Below are positions 22,649-35,196 of a stretch of DNA of 64,000 nt, piece after piece (positions within the stretch are counted from its first letter, which is position 1; every line of letters starts with the position of its first letter). Both the position numbers and the translations under genes were made by a program. The notes under the pieces were generated by a model, which saw only the letters and a list, made by a program, of their open reading frames with translations, was not told the DNA's origin and did no database searches. Where the stretch lies: positions 1,984,001-2,048,000 of the forward strand of contig JAGTWJ010000006.1 in the NCBI GenBank assembly GCA_020064725.1, written 5' to 3'. This DNA comes from Drechslerella dactyloides (taxonomy: Eukaryota > Ascomycota > Orbiliomycetes > Orbiliales > Orbiliaceae).

Positions 22649-24849
22649 GCCGTCCCGAGGCCTGGGGGGTCCTGCCGTTTGCTGAATGAAGAACGGACTT
22701 GCAAATCGCGGGGTACGGTGGGTACGGTCGGTCGGACACCATGGGACCAACCAACCTAACGTTAACCGACCGAACGGTTTGGCACGCCGCCGGGCATGCG
22801 ACTCCGATCGCGAGCGCATCTGGGCCTTCTGCTCTGGCCTGCCGCATCTGTCGATTTGGGTGGACGAATCTGCATCACGATGACGAGATTTTCCATCCCG
22901 ATGAACTGCCCTTTTTCACCCCCAAGCGAGGACGAGTGGATCTGGCTCCGGTCCTCTTGTCTCTTGCTGAATACGGCGGGATGCGCTCGCGCTCTGCATG
23001 CCGCGACGGAAAGGTGTTCAGTTCAGCCAGAGCGTCGGGACTGCGAACGTGCGGGTTTTCAGGTCTGGCGCATGGATGCGGTCTAGCCTGGCGGTGGTTG
23101 CTTTTGCGGCCGTTTTAATTTTGTGAGAGAAAAATTTTCGGAGGGGTGCGAGGGCCCGGAATCTTGGACAGAAATCAACATTCCTCATTGATCGTTGACG
23201 TTGACGTTTGTGGCCCCCGGCGCATGATCGTGGTGCGCTATGGCGGTGGAGGTGGTGTGGAGATGGTGGTGGTAATGGTGGGTGGAGGTGTGGTGGAGGG
23301 CCTGGAGGAGGCCGCTCAGGAGCAGGAGAGCTGGGCGGACATAACGAGGATAGCCCGGCAGCGCCAGCTGTGGCTGGTGGCCTCTGCAAAGCGGCTAGTG
23401 CGAGTGGGGCGCTTGCCCGATGCGGCGGTGGCTGAGCTAGCTTGTGCGGGCCAAGACTGCCTGCACGCCGGCTGCAACTCCCCTGCACTCTGCCGTCATA
23501 GCGCAGCGCCGCAGGAATGACGACGGTGGTGCGGACGCTGTGCGCTGGCGTCACTGCTGTGGAGCATCGTGATGAGGCCCCCTGCGGCACTCCGGGGCCT
23601 CTCTGCGCGCCGGACGCCCGGCAGCACAAACTGTGCGCTCGAGTGGAGCCAGTTGGCGATATGATCTCGACCTGCATTGGGGTAAAAAAAGTTGATGCCT
23701 AAAGTTTTATCAAATCACATTGGCGAACATGTATTTTTTTTATTCCCGGTTCATATTATTATTTCGCTCCGCGTTTAATTTATTTTTACTCCGGTGATGT
23801 GACCACACACGCCGGACATTTGTCGGATGATGATGCTCGGCTACGATAGCTAGCTGAACGCCGATGCAGCCCGTGCGGGGACATCCTATAGGCCTCTCGC
23901 TCCTACGGCCCTCTCCACCCAGCGGCATCCTAATCAAACAGTACATACCGAGTACATGTATACTCTACAACCGCATCCGACGCCGCGTACGTAATCGAGC
24001 TAGCCGACCGCCGTAACATAGGCTCTAGGACGTAGGAATCCACCTGCCCGTTAATTCATACCGACATACTAAGCACACTAAGCTTTAGGACGTGCATGCA
24101 CGCGCATGATATCGCCCTTCACCGACGTATGATGCTAATATTGTAATTTTTGTTGAATAACCTTCAGCTCTCCGAATTTCACAACTGATACAGCCCACCC
24201 CACAGAATCCCGGGCCCTCACGCTCAGGCTAGCTGCATCGACTGCGCGAGTCCAATCGTACATACGTGCTCATGTCAATTACGTTAATATTCGCCGGCTG
24301 TTGGCTGCGGCTGCCATGCCATGCATGCATGTTGCTGTTGCATGTTGTTCTCAAAGTCATGTTGGGCCTGACCTGACCCACTTTGAGGCAGCAGCGGCCG
24401 GCCGTCACGCCGTCGACAATCGAATCACCCTCCGCAGTAATGTTAATTAACCCATCCGAGCTAACCAAACGTGCGGATGAAGGGCGATCACATGTCCGAC
24501 GTACGCGACGAAATGCGCGCGAACAAACATTAACAGACCCGCTCGGCTTTCCGTCGGCCCCCGTCGCACGGACCCGTCAACCAACTTTTCGTATAGCGGA
24601 CACGTCTATTTGCGGGCATGATCAATCGCTGTTGCAATCATGATCGATCTAGTTGAGTGTCGGCCCGGTGGCGATCGAATCGAGACCCGGCCTAGGTTTC
24701 TGCAATTAAAAGTATACTCGTACATGTTGTGTCTGTGTGTGAAACGGCACTCTCCGGTGCTCCTCCTACCCATCAGCCGTCGACCCAATCGGAGCGCACG
24801 AGTGCGTGTCTCCATCGATTGGCATGCGCAGGTGATTTTCGATGCACTC

Positions 24850-24869
24850 GTACATACATATGTATGTAC
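24850..24869. repeat. 20-bp perfect palindrome gtacatacatatgtatgtac
   Basis: A perfect 20-bp palindrome, embedded in further TACATACA-type repeats up to about 24893. It could form a cruciform or bind a dimeric factor; the function is unknown. Confidence 0.8.
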
Positions 24870-25493
24870 ATACATGCGGTGCATACATACAGCAATAGGC
24901 ATATACGGACAGCAGAGCCCCGACTCGAGCTCGCATGAAATTCTGAGATCGAATTAAGCTACTGTCATCGCTGTGCTAGCCAGGGTACGGTGCACCGCAA
25001 TGCATACATCTGTCCAAAACTAGCCCCCGATCGGCTGGACCTTTAAAGCCCCTTCATTCTCCGATCAAGATGCAGATAGCCGTCGCAGCGCTAACGCCGG
25101 GTGAGTAAATGAGTACCCACTCTCGCTAGCAGAATTTAGAAAGTAATTGACAGTCCGTGCCAGCACAGCACCGCCGCCTGAGGCTTGACTCTCTGCGCAA
25201 CGTTACTATCGCACGGCCACTTTATTGGTTCGGGCCGCCGTCGATTGGCTATCTCTATGCATGTCTCTATCGATGGAATGTAAGTTATGTACATACCGAG
25301 GTACTCGAGCTCTCCACACGCATCCATTACGTATACACGTATACGCTTCGACGCCGAATGCAGTAAAAATAGAGAAGATTTTAAGGAGCTTTCAAACACG
25401 TACGCGTAATCAGTGCCACACGGTGGCTTGCTCGGTGCGAGCTGGGCATGGCAGTCGATCGCGAGTGTGCAGCTAGATATCTACGACATGCAT

Positions 25494-25520
25494 GAGCGAG
25501 CGAGCGAGCGAGCGAACGAA
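25494..25520 (+). repeat. (GAGC)n/(GAAC)n microsatellite
   Basis: Five GAGC units that shift into GAAC units, in the desert. Confidence 0.8.
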
Positions 25521-28370
25521 CCGCCGATTCACCTGCATGCATACACCGCTCATGCATGGGCGCCGTCTGGTATGGAGGGGTACATAACGCATTTTCCTGG
25601 ACCGCTTCGTAGCGATGTATGTACAGCGGATCGTATTAATAATGGATATTTGGAAACCGGTTTTCCAGCGGTGCGCGAAAGCTAGGTTGCATGCTCTGCC
25701 ATCGGTAAGAATGGAAAGGGAGGAAAATTTTATTTCCGACGTGCATGCATGCATGTATGCGCATGTGTGGAGGACGTAGGTACCACTCCGCGTACCGCGT
25801 GGGTTGACGGGATGCTCAAACGGATGGATTGCACCGGCAAGTACAGTACAGTACAGTCCCTTTCGATCGAGCGAGCGCTGCAAGCAAGCTGCAGCATAGC
25901 TAGCTAGCTGCTTCATCGGAGCTGAAAATGAACAGCTAGCACAACGTCAATGCATGCATGTATGCATGCACGCAGGGCGGTGAGGCTGTGTTACACACCA
26001 CCAAACACCATCTGCATCCATGCACCACAACGAAATGAGAAAAAAAATATCGCCAAGACAGGATCGTTTGCCTACATGCATACATACTACGTACTTTGAA
26101 CTTCTGTCAAAACGAAAACGCCGAAGGAGCGCCACACTTGCAGGCGCTCGGGCGACAATAGTTTCCCGGGCTTCAACATGATCAGCGCTCACTAGCCACG
26201 GGTACCACTGGTCAATGTGGTCGGGCCGGTGAGACGGGTGCGCCGGCCTGACTCACCAGTGTTCAAGGCCGGCCTCTGCATTCGAGACAGTCTACGCCAA
26301 GACTTTTGAAAAATGCATACCGACGGGTCGACAGTCTATACGGTATACAGTCCGTGCATACGTACACACAATCGTAATTGGACGAGGATCGATTGCCTGC
26401 CTATTCGCCATGTCGATGGATGCATACGATGACGTGACGGTTCCGGAGAATATACGCCCGGAAATAACAAAAATATTGATAATAATCATCAAGTTTTTCG
26501 AAATTTCCCTGTTTACAATCGATGCTCAAGGCACCAGTGAACTGCAGGTATTCTCCAAAATGCAGGATTCTAGATTTTATGCACGCACGGTACTTTCTTC
26601 CGGGCTGCGCGAACGCGGCTAGTAACGTTATAGCGGACAGGTCGTTGTCGAAAGGGCCGTCTAGACCCTACGCCACGCCAGGCATCGAATCTAGCGAGCG
26701 AGCTGTACCAAGTATCCCATGCATTGTGGCGTCAGGGGTAGCTACAAGCTCGTACATATTACCACCTGTACAGAATGTGATAGCGCGGAGATCGTCGCGT
26801 AGCAAAAGCGAGAAACTTCTAAGGCCGGCCGAGTGGCCGTGTGACCCATCGTTGATGCGGGCCTTCGAAAAATGCGGAGGGTGGAGGTTACCGCACTGGG
26901 AGCAGGGCGACGTAATCAAGCCACACTTCGAGCAAGTGCATATGCTCGAATACTCGAATGTCCATGCAGAGCCGCTACCAGGGAATGCATCATAGCTAAC
27001 AAAATCTCCATCCCTTCACTCAACAGAATTAGTACGTGCAAATTCGCGAAAGGCTTGTGATTGCTGTACAGTACAGGTTACCCTCACGATTTTTACTTTC
27101 AGCTAACCGAGAGCAACCGTGGAGTCGGGATGGGATGGCGAAATGGCAACGTCAAAGAGGCACCGAAACGGGACTGGGTTGCGCGGCCTTTGCCGATATT
27201 ATTTCCGACTAGTCTTCGGTGTCAGTCAGTTTCCGGCGGCGACGCCAGGCGCGGCGACCACCATTAGCATTGACAGACGTTAACTGCCTAACTGTCCGCT
27301 AGCCGTGATTGAGTTGAGTGGCTGTTTGGTCGCCAGGCCCCGCCGCTCTAGTCTTCAGCACGCCAGGTATGACGGCTTTCGCGCCCTCGCATCGTCATTC
27401 CTCAGGGTGCAGCACTATACTAAGCAGCAGGTAATTTCCGTGGGTATCGGCTATCGCGAAATCGGGGAACAATAGCCATTGTGCATACGCCATTAATTTA
27501 CACTTCAAGGATATGCAATAGCTTTTCCTGACGTGACCGATATCATCCATATCATATCATATGACAGCTCGATTATAGTTAACTTTTGAAGCATACGAGT
27601 AACATGCTTTAAATTGGAAAAGTTAGCTCGAGGGATGCGCCCCACACGTTCGAATGATATGGATCTGCGGTGTGGCTAGGTTTGCACGTGGAAGTGAAAA
27701 CACAAAAGCTTGCGAAGCAGACCGCCGATTCCGGTCGCCGACGAGCTCTGTAGCTCCACGTTTGGACATCTGGACCCTGAGTTTTGCGTCGCGAGCTCAA
27801 TCGGACCGTACGAGCTAGCTGGGGTGCTGCGTACGAAACGAGATGCTTCGTCGATGCGGGCCCGGTTGAGGTATGCTATCCTTGACGGAAGCCGCCCGGA
27901 GGGGTTAGGCAGCAGTTCTCAGCCAGTCGGCGCTCCAGGGAGCGGCCGCGCTTTGAAGCAAAAACCTGTTTTTTTTCGAATCGATGAAATTAACGAACGG
28001 ACGGATGCATGAGCGCCGTAGACGCTTTGGAGGAACGCGAGGCTTTGGCAATTTGCTCAATGAAGTGCGGATGTGGTTAACATTGGCCTGCAATTGGTCC
28101 GAGCTGTGAAAGACATGTGGTGTCGCTTGCTCGCGAGTGGAGTTTCACCTGGACCCTGTGGATCACACATTTTGTGTGTACCGTAGATATGATCCACGAA
28201 CACACACCATTGATTGCATTGTTCAATTGTAATCTTCGTGCGCTCCGTCGAGCGCGAGCTGTACTGGCGGGTAGATGCGCATGCATGTCGCAATCACGCG
28301 CCAGCTTGTGGCTTTTAACTTTTGCGGAACCGACAGCAGTCGAGCCTTTGCAGGATAAGATTTCTCTGAA

Positions 28371-28410
28371 TTTTGATTTTTTTGATTTTTTTTGATTTTT
28401 TTTTGATTTT
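28371..28410 (+). repeat. Phased T-tract block (TTTTGATTTT-like units)
   Basis: Four T-tracts are interrupted by GA at 28375, 28384, 28394 and 28405, so the spacing is 9, 10 and 11 bp. That is close to one helical turn, which is known to give intrinsic DNA curvature. Confidence 0.75.
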
Positions 28411-31197
28411 CCCGAACAAATGATTTTAGCTCGCACGCAGGACAAAAAAACCCTGAGGCAATAAGCAAAAACTACGGGGCTGCCGACTGCCGCCAGGAGA
28501 CCGAGTCGACTTTCCTGCATGTGAGGCTCGTGGGCGCAATGTGGGTCCCCCTTCATGCGGTCTGGCCACTGTGGGACCGTCTTGGCTGACTAATGCAGCT
28601 GGGTCAAGCCTTCCTTCTGCGGCAAACGCGCTCGCCGGCGTTTCCCTGATCGGGAAGTGGGACATTGACTGTGGCGACGACACAACACTTTCTCGGCGAA
28701 GGGACGAGAATGTCGGCATGCGGGTTCATGTTCAGCTCGCCAGGGATTCGATCGATCGAGCGATTCGATGGCATCGTGTGGGTGTGCTGGATTAATATTA
28801 TAAACGGATGACGCAAAGACAATCGCGGGATCAGGAATAGCAGAGGGACTCCGAGTGTCGCTAGCGTCACGTTGCTTCTGTCGCGGTGGCGGCCTTGCGC
28901 TTACAATCATAGCTGTATTCTCGGGGAATTTTTTTTTTCTGAATTTTTTGCTTGGATGGAGGTTTACGTGTAGCAGCTAGACCCTTTGCTTTGCATGTCC
29001 TCGGACTTGCTCGTAAAGCCATCACAAGAAGGCTTAGCTTGCTTGTGGTTTCCTTAGACTGCCAAGTACCCAGTTGGTTGGCTTTTTGATTCCATTTTTT
29101 TAGTTTTTCTTCGAAAGGGACGAAAAGAAAACGTACGTACGAACCGGCTGGAGCTTCGTCGCCGCATTGGGGAGAGTCGACGTCAAGACCCATTCCACAA
29201 ACAGAGCAGCGGGATCCTATGAGCCGGGCTCGACACCCTCCCGGCGCGCGGGAGATACGCTCTGGCAGGTTTTCATGTCAGTCAGCCATCCATCCACCCC
29301 CATCCACCAATTCTAGACTTCACGACAACGTCGTGTCGATAAACCCGCCAGTACGAGTCCGGCAAGTACGCAAAAAGCCAAAACCGACTCCTTGCGGTAT
29401 GGTTTCCCTTTGCGCTTCGCAATTAAACCCTTGTGGAATCTAGCACGGAATGGGCTTGCATGCGCCTTTTGCTCGCAGCGAGTACATACGTGTGGAGCCC
29501 GAGTTTTCTGAGTCCGAGAGCATAGTAGCATGTGCATGCATGCTCCTCACACACACCCCCATCCACACGCACCCGCCCACCCGGCGTGCCTCTGGTATAG
29601 GCCCGCCGTCGAATCGAATCCAAGGAACATTCTACTCGACGTTGGAGCAAATCCGTCCCACCATCCAATCTCACACCCAGATCATCCCAGCGATGTGGAT
29701 TCGCTTCGGGTGGATCTGGGTCTATTGGCCGACGGCCGTCAGCAGGCCCTCTGAAGCAGGACGGTGGTGCACCCGATGTCTCTGATTAGACTGCGGCGTT
29801 GCTTTTTTCCCCTTCTCTTTCTTTCCCACAGAGGGATGGGTGGAGGGAGTGCCTTGCTTGCAATGTTATCCTATCGTACACACCCACCCACACGCCCTCC
29901 CTCCATGCATCCATCCCTCGCCGTGTCCATTCCTGGAATTCCTGACTGGCTGGCGGGCGGATACGGTTGTCCGTACGTACACACGTACGAGCGGGCGAGC
30001 GACGGTATGTCATCCCCCGTGGCTATCAAAAACGGGGTAAAGGCGTAGGAGAGTTCGAGGCGTGGCGGAAGAAGTAAAAATTCGAGAAAAAGGTAGTCCC
30101 GAGTTAAACGCAAGAAAGTTCGGGGTCGTCGGGAAAGTCTGTCTTCCGTGCTGCTGCCGCCCAACGTTTAGACTTCGTTGTCTGACTCGAAGCTTTTTCC
30201 GAGGGGAAGCGTGTACGTGTGTGTGAGAGTGTGAGTGCACTGAACCGGCTCGGAGTTGCTCGCGCAGCCGTCTGTGAGATCGATGTGATCCTTTCGATGC
30301 AACTTAAGTTATAAACCCCCCTCCCCACCTGCCCTTCAGCTGGGACCCGGTCTCTCCCTTATCCTACATCATTCGGATTCGGGTCATCGTCAATCTTTAG
30401 AAACAAAAAAACTATCGCCAGTGCACTTAATTTCTTGACTTTGGTCTTAGCTAGCATACCTAAGCTAAGTCAAGTCAGCATCACGGATCTCAATTTTACA
30501 CCTCTGACTCATACCTTAAGTTAAAAACGAAAAAACGTAAGTCAACTACATGCATGGGTCCGCGGGCCAAAGTTCGAAACATTGCATTGTATATCGTATC
30601 CTCTAGCATGCTAGTATATACGCATATGCGGACGGACGGGTGTCGAATCACTATCACACTTGTTCCATTGCATTGCATAGCGCTAGTATACTCTGTCTGC
30701 AGCTAGTAGGTGTATCATATCATCGTACTGGCGTGTGCTCTGAACCCACCCGCTCGTTCTCCGCACTGACGGTGGACCAAGTGCAATGTGCGACGCTTTT
30801 ATAAGTCCTGACGGCCCGCAGGTTTAGCTTTTTACCCGCTGCTGTGGTCTTTCCTTCCTGTCTTATCGTACATTTTAGCTGCGGGACGGGTGCTCTGGTA
30901 ACCTTTCAGTTGATCGAGTATTGACTCCACCTGGTGTGCAGGAGAGTCGACACTGTTATAACGCACGATAGCAACTTGGGGACGCGCGCAAAATCCAACA
31001 ACGCAGCCCGGCTCACCCGCATTCTGGCATCTCGCGACCCACACTCTCACACATTTTTGGGACAACGCGCAACAACTGCATTCTATCAGGCATCTACACC
31101 GCAGAATCACAGTATCCCGGTATCGACAGAGTAAATCGTCATCACACTGACAATAGAAAAGAGTAAAAAAATTTCGAAATATCTGCGAACCGACGTC

Positions 31198-31212
31198 AAT
31201 AATAATAATAAT
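31198..31212 (+). repeat. (AAT)n microsatellite
   Basis: About five AAT units in the distal upstream region of medA. Confidence 0.75.
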
Positions 31213-32483
31213 TTGGGACGGTCCATCGAAGCGCAGAGAACGCCGCAGCATCACCACATTTACCAGGTATACGTTTGTCAGCGCTGCGCATAGGCCTTTG
31301 TCAGTCGTGCGTGGTATTACCTAGCTAGCCTGCGAATCTTCGGCACATATTCGGCATCGATCGAATCGCGCTCTCCGGATTCGACACGCAAAAACTCCGA
31401 ACTGCATAAAGAATTTTTCTCCGGTGCTAGTGCGAGCAGCTTCTCAGCGCTCGAGCTCCACTCCGGATAGCCTCATTGGCTGCGACGACAGACGACAGAC
31501 GACGAACGGAACAACGAACAACACACACGGCCACACGCCACCTTTGCATTCCTGCAGCCACGACTTGCACCGCCATCTTTTTTTTTTTTACCTTTGGTGA
31601 TACAGGTGTTCCTGCATTACCTCTGTGGCTTTTTCGCGCTCCCGTGGCTCCACCCTCCGCGTGCAAAAGGTAAGAGAGAACGTCTGTTTCCTAGAATACG
31701 CATTTGCACACTGCACCGCATCGCACTGTTCCTTGTTGGGTCTTTTTTTACACTGTTACTTTGGGGTTTCCTTCCGCTGGCTGCCTCGGTTTCAGCGCGG
31801 TTTGATATGCGGACAGCCGTATTGGGAGGGGGGCTCTCGTCTGTGGCTGCTGTCTATGGACATCGTCGGAAATGCCAGTCTGGGGACAGACTGAAGGGTC
31901 CGCCATGCAGGAGGAGGAGCCCCCGGCCCTCACTATGCAATGCCGCTTCGAAATGCTTTCTTTTTCTCGCAGCTTTTGGTTGTGTGAGGGGATGAGGCGA
32001 GGCTGTGCACCGCTAATGCACCGCGTCGTCATCGTCGTCGCCGCCGGACAAAACTGCTGTGCGGCCCAAACTTCGGCCCCGGATGGGAGCAGTCCGATAG
32101 TGCCTACCGGGAGCGGCTGTCCTCCGGGCCCGGCGCCGTGGGTTGGCACAAAGTACTTCGAGTGACAGCGGCTGGAAAAAAGCAATCCAGCCTGCCCGGG
32201 GCCCTGCATCTCCAGCGGCCGAGACCGGGGCCCTGCCCTCGGCGGCCATGCTGCTTCTTTCGCCTCTGCTGCGCTTGGTTCTGCTGGCTGTAGCTCTGGC
32301 TGCTGGTGCTGGTGCTGCTCCCTCCCACACACACGCCCACGCACACAAGCACGCACACATTATATATCAAGCGGCGCCGACCCATCGAAGTCTGAATCTT
32401 GTCTTGATCCTTACCTCCACTGCATTGCATACATACACAGACATTCATACCCAACATACATAAGCATATCGGCTCGCACCTGC

Positions 32484-32499
32484 AGAGAGAGAGAGAGAG
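32484..32499 (+). repeat. (AG)n microsatellite
   Basis: Eight AG units in the presumed medA leader or promoter. Confidence 0.8.
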
Positions 32500-32536
32500 C
32501 TTCTTGGATCTTTAATATTTATCCATCCCTCTCATC

Positions 32537-32556
32537 CTTTCTTTCTTTCTTTCTTT
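32537..32556 (+). repeat. (CTTT)n microsatellite
   Basis: Five CTTT units in the pyrimidine-rich region upstream of medA. Confidence 0.8.
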
Positions 32557-34133
32557 TTCCAGGGCCTCCTCCACCGCCTTTCTTTTATAAAAAAGCATCG
32601 ATACCCATTTGACGATCCGAGTCCACCTGCTTCTGCCTGTCTCCTCCTTGCCCACCGCCCGTCCGCAACAGTCTCGGCTCGAACGGTCTCTGGCAACACA
32701 TCCACTCGCTATCCTCACACCTCCAACCAAATCCACAACCATCCCGCGTTAATCTTAATACACATATTCCTCGCCACTACCACTCCTCGCGGAACGTCGA
32801 ATCACATCATAGCTTGTTGAGAAAGAAAGACAGGACATTTGAAATATAAAAGTCTCGGCCTTTGTTTGACGACAGTTCAGCTTTAGGGTCTGGATAGTTT
32901 TCCGTCCGAAGCGTCTGCGTCCACTTCCGTTGTCGCGGACTCTCTCAAACTGGCTTCAATGGCATACACGGTTGGTTCCCGTCTCTTCCCTTCCGAGATT
33001 GCGCAATTGCCTGCTTTTCAATTTTGTGATATTTTTTGATTTTTTATTTTTTTCTTTCTTTTTCTTTGGTGTTCTATTTTTTACTTTCTCGGTCCTTCGA
33101 GCGGATGCCTGAGGCCTCGCTATGACTCCACTTGGTTGGCTGTTCACGGCGATGCTTCCGCTTCTGATCTTCTTGGACATTTTGATTTTTAATGCTTCTT
33201 CTTGATGCTTCTGCTTGCTGCTCGGTGAGGGAGCAGCTCTCGAAGCCCCCAGAGCTGCTCAACCAGCTAGGGGCTGAGCTGCGCTTTCACCTTTCCCTTT
33301 GGCCCTAATTTCCCATCTGGCGACGGGCATCTGATGGCGAGTGGTGCTCCCACCTCATCTCGGTGGATTGGGTCCCTGGTCGGCCCTTGTTCAATCACCG
33401 GGGAACAGGGTGCAACAAGCTAGCCATGACACCCATGACGGCTGCTGCCCACCCCTTTAAGCCAGCCAGCCAGCCATGGGCAGGGAAAGTTCGAGGGGAG
33501 AGAAAGCAAAAAAATAAAAGTGAAGATGGTAGCCTTGAAAGGAAGGGTGTGTCGAGGGTCCTGTCTGCTCTCTATTTCGAGAAAAAAGACTTCTCCCCTC
33601 TTTTACACCCTTCCCTGCCTCCTTCGTCATTTTGCAAGTAGCAGAATTTTTATTTTTATTTTCTGCGATTTGCTTCTGCTGCTACAATACGACTGCTGGA
33701 GTCCAGCAGCTCTTGTCTGTCGTCGTGCGGACGATATTCGGTACAGCACTTTCTCTCTTCTTGGCCTTTTCTTTCTCTCTCGTTTCTTTTCTTCTTTCTC
33801 TTCTTCTTCTCCGTCCGGCTTCTGGTTGGGTTTGCTTTTGCAATTCGATCGGCTCGGAAGGCTCTACTTTGACCTTCTCTCCCGACATGTCTCCCTCTTA
33901 AAACTCCCTTGGTCAGTCGTCTGGCGTCCCACCATTTAATAATACCTGGGGCGGACTGGTCTCTGGAGATGCAAGAAGGGAACAGCAGTTCGCTGAGCAT
34001 CACACCGGAAGAAGAAGAAGACGACGAAGAAGATTCAAGAGGAAGGACCAACGTTACGGTAACGAGGTACAGCAAGCAAGCCCTTTCCCTTTCCATCCTC
34101 CACCCTCCCGTACCCGGTTCCAGTCCATCCGAT

Positions 34134-34152
34134 CGTTCGTTCGTTCGTTCGT
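34134..34152 (+). repeat. (CGTT)n microsatellite
   Basis: Four CGTT units plus CGT upstream of medA. Confidence 0.8.
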
Positions 34153-34434
34153 CGGCCGGGCCCAACAACTGTCTCTTGCGGAATGCGTGCTCCCGCAATT
34201 ATGTGTCGGTCCAGGCTTCGGTCTCTGGGAAAGACTTGTCTTCTATCCTTTCCGTTCCGTCGTTCATTTCATTCATTCATAACACATGATATGATATGAT
34301 TGGGATGAGCAACGGACGGGATCGAAGAGCAAGCTGCCCACGGCCCGCCTCGGATAGCACACAGACACGGCTCCACGGGAGAAGGAAACTGAGCGGCCGA
34401 CTCGATACGTTCGGCGTCGACTGCTCCTTCTTCC

Positions 34435-34455
34435 TTTTTTTTTTTTTTTTTTTTT
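34435..34455 (+). repeat. T21 homopolymer
   Basis: A run of 21 T about 740 bp before the first secure medA exon. Poly(dA:dT) tracts are known to exclude nucleosomes in fungi, so this may mark a promoter. Confidence 0.8.
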
Positions 34456-35196
34456 CTTTCGGGGCGAGCGAGCTGCAAGTTTTTTTTGCCTCCTCCTCCT
34501 GGGTTGGCTGTGGCCGGCCGCGGGGGACGCAGTCGGCTGGTGCTAGCTGTTTCTGCAGGCGGGCAGGCATGCAACCAGGCTTGCGGGAGCAGCTGGCCTA
34601 TTGTCGCAGCCGTTCCGGACCATTTCATTAGCTGTGGCCGGGCAGACGGTACGGAGCACTGCGCAGTCACTCCTCCACGTCCCTCTGCAGATGACCTCTT
34701 TTCCGCTGGCGCAGCCGGTCGTCACTGCTATAATTTGCAGCCGCTTCGCTCTCTGGTTAGAGCTCCCCACTCGTCATTCACCAGAATTTTCTTGTCTCTT
34801 TGCTCTGCTCCTTGTTTCGTCTTTGGTTGCTTCGGGCGGAGATATTTATATCCTGCTGTTGGGGGGGGTTGTAATTACGTCGACGGGTTAAAAGGTCGCT
34901 GTGCCCGTTGCTGCCGGCTGGCGGGCAACCTCGCTCAACGCACTTTTCAACATCGCCGCCGGTGGCCCGCCTCACTAGCACTGCTTCCTAGCGGTCAGCT
35001 GGATTCTTTTTATATCGCCTTCCAGAAGCCTGCTGGTTCCATCGCCGGCGCTTTTTGTTTCTGCTTCGGGGCATCTTTCGCGGCCCTCTCATATTTTTTC
35101 TGCTTCTGATAATCTACCTGGCTGGTGCTTTTTTGCGATCTATTTTATCTACTGCTTGCAAGTTGCTGACATCGCCCCTCCTGCTCGGTCTTACAG

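Larger units (their letters stand above)
18695..31400. other. Gene desert, left part
   Basis: 12.7 kb without any supported gene. Base composition is mixed and not AT-rich, so it does not look like RIP-degraded repeat DNA. It holds many microsatellites, GCATGC-type palindromes, a GC-rich island (about 23.15-23.68 kb) and a phased T-tract block (28371-28410). Frames of 100-220 codons (for example 23018-23677 minus, 26522-26995 plus) have low-complexity or random-looking translations and no splice logic, and they mostly overlap frames on the other strand. Promoter and enhancer-type elements of medA or non-coding RNA genes may lie here; none can be pointed to from sequence alone. Confidence 0.6.
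31401..35196 (+). other. Pyrimidine-rich presumed leader/promoter region of medA
   Basis: 3.8 kb upstream of the first secure medA exon. The plus strand becomes rich in C and T, with runs such as (CTTT)n at 32537, (AG)n at 32484, (CGTT)n at 34134 and 21 T at 34435-34455. Several splice-like signals occur: a donor GTAAGAG at 31671, the acceptor TTACAG at 35196 and its branch-like TGCTGAC near 35163. Long pyrimidine-rich leaders are common in fungal developmental regulators, so a long 5' UTR with introns and upstream ORFs is likely. A 4-codon first coding exon (ATG at 32959, then GTTGGT at 32971) would join in frame to 35197, but the donor is weak. Confidence 0.5.

Noticed and set aside
26522..26995. 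157-codon plus-strand frame in the desert
   Set aside because: The translation has no domain, hydrophobic pattern or splice support; one or two frames of this length are expected by chance in tens of kilobases at about 50 % GC.
31748..32463. Overlapping frames of 100-200 codons on both strands near the presumed medA leader
   Set aside because: They are Gln/Ala/Pro- or Cys/Arg-rich and overlap in four frames. At best they are upstream ORFs of the medA leader.
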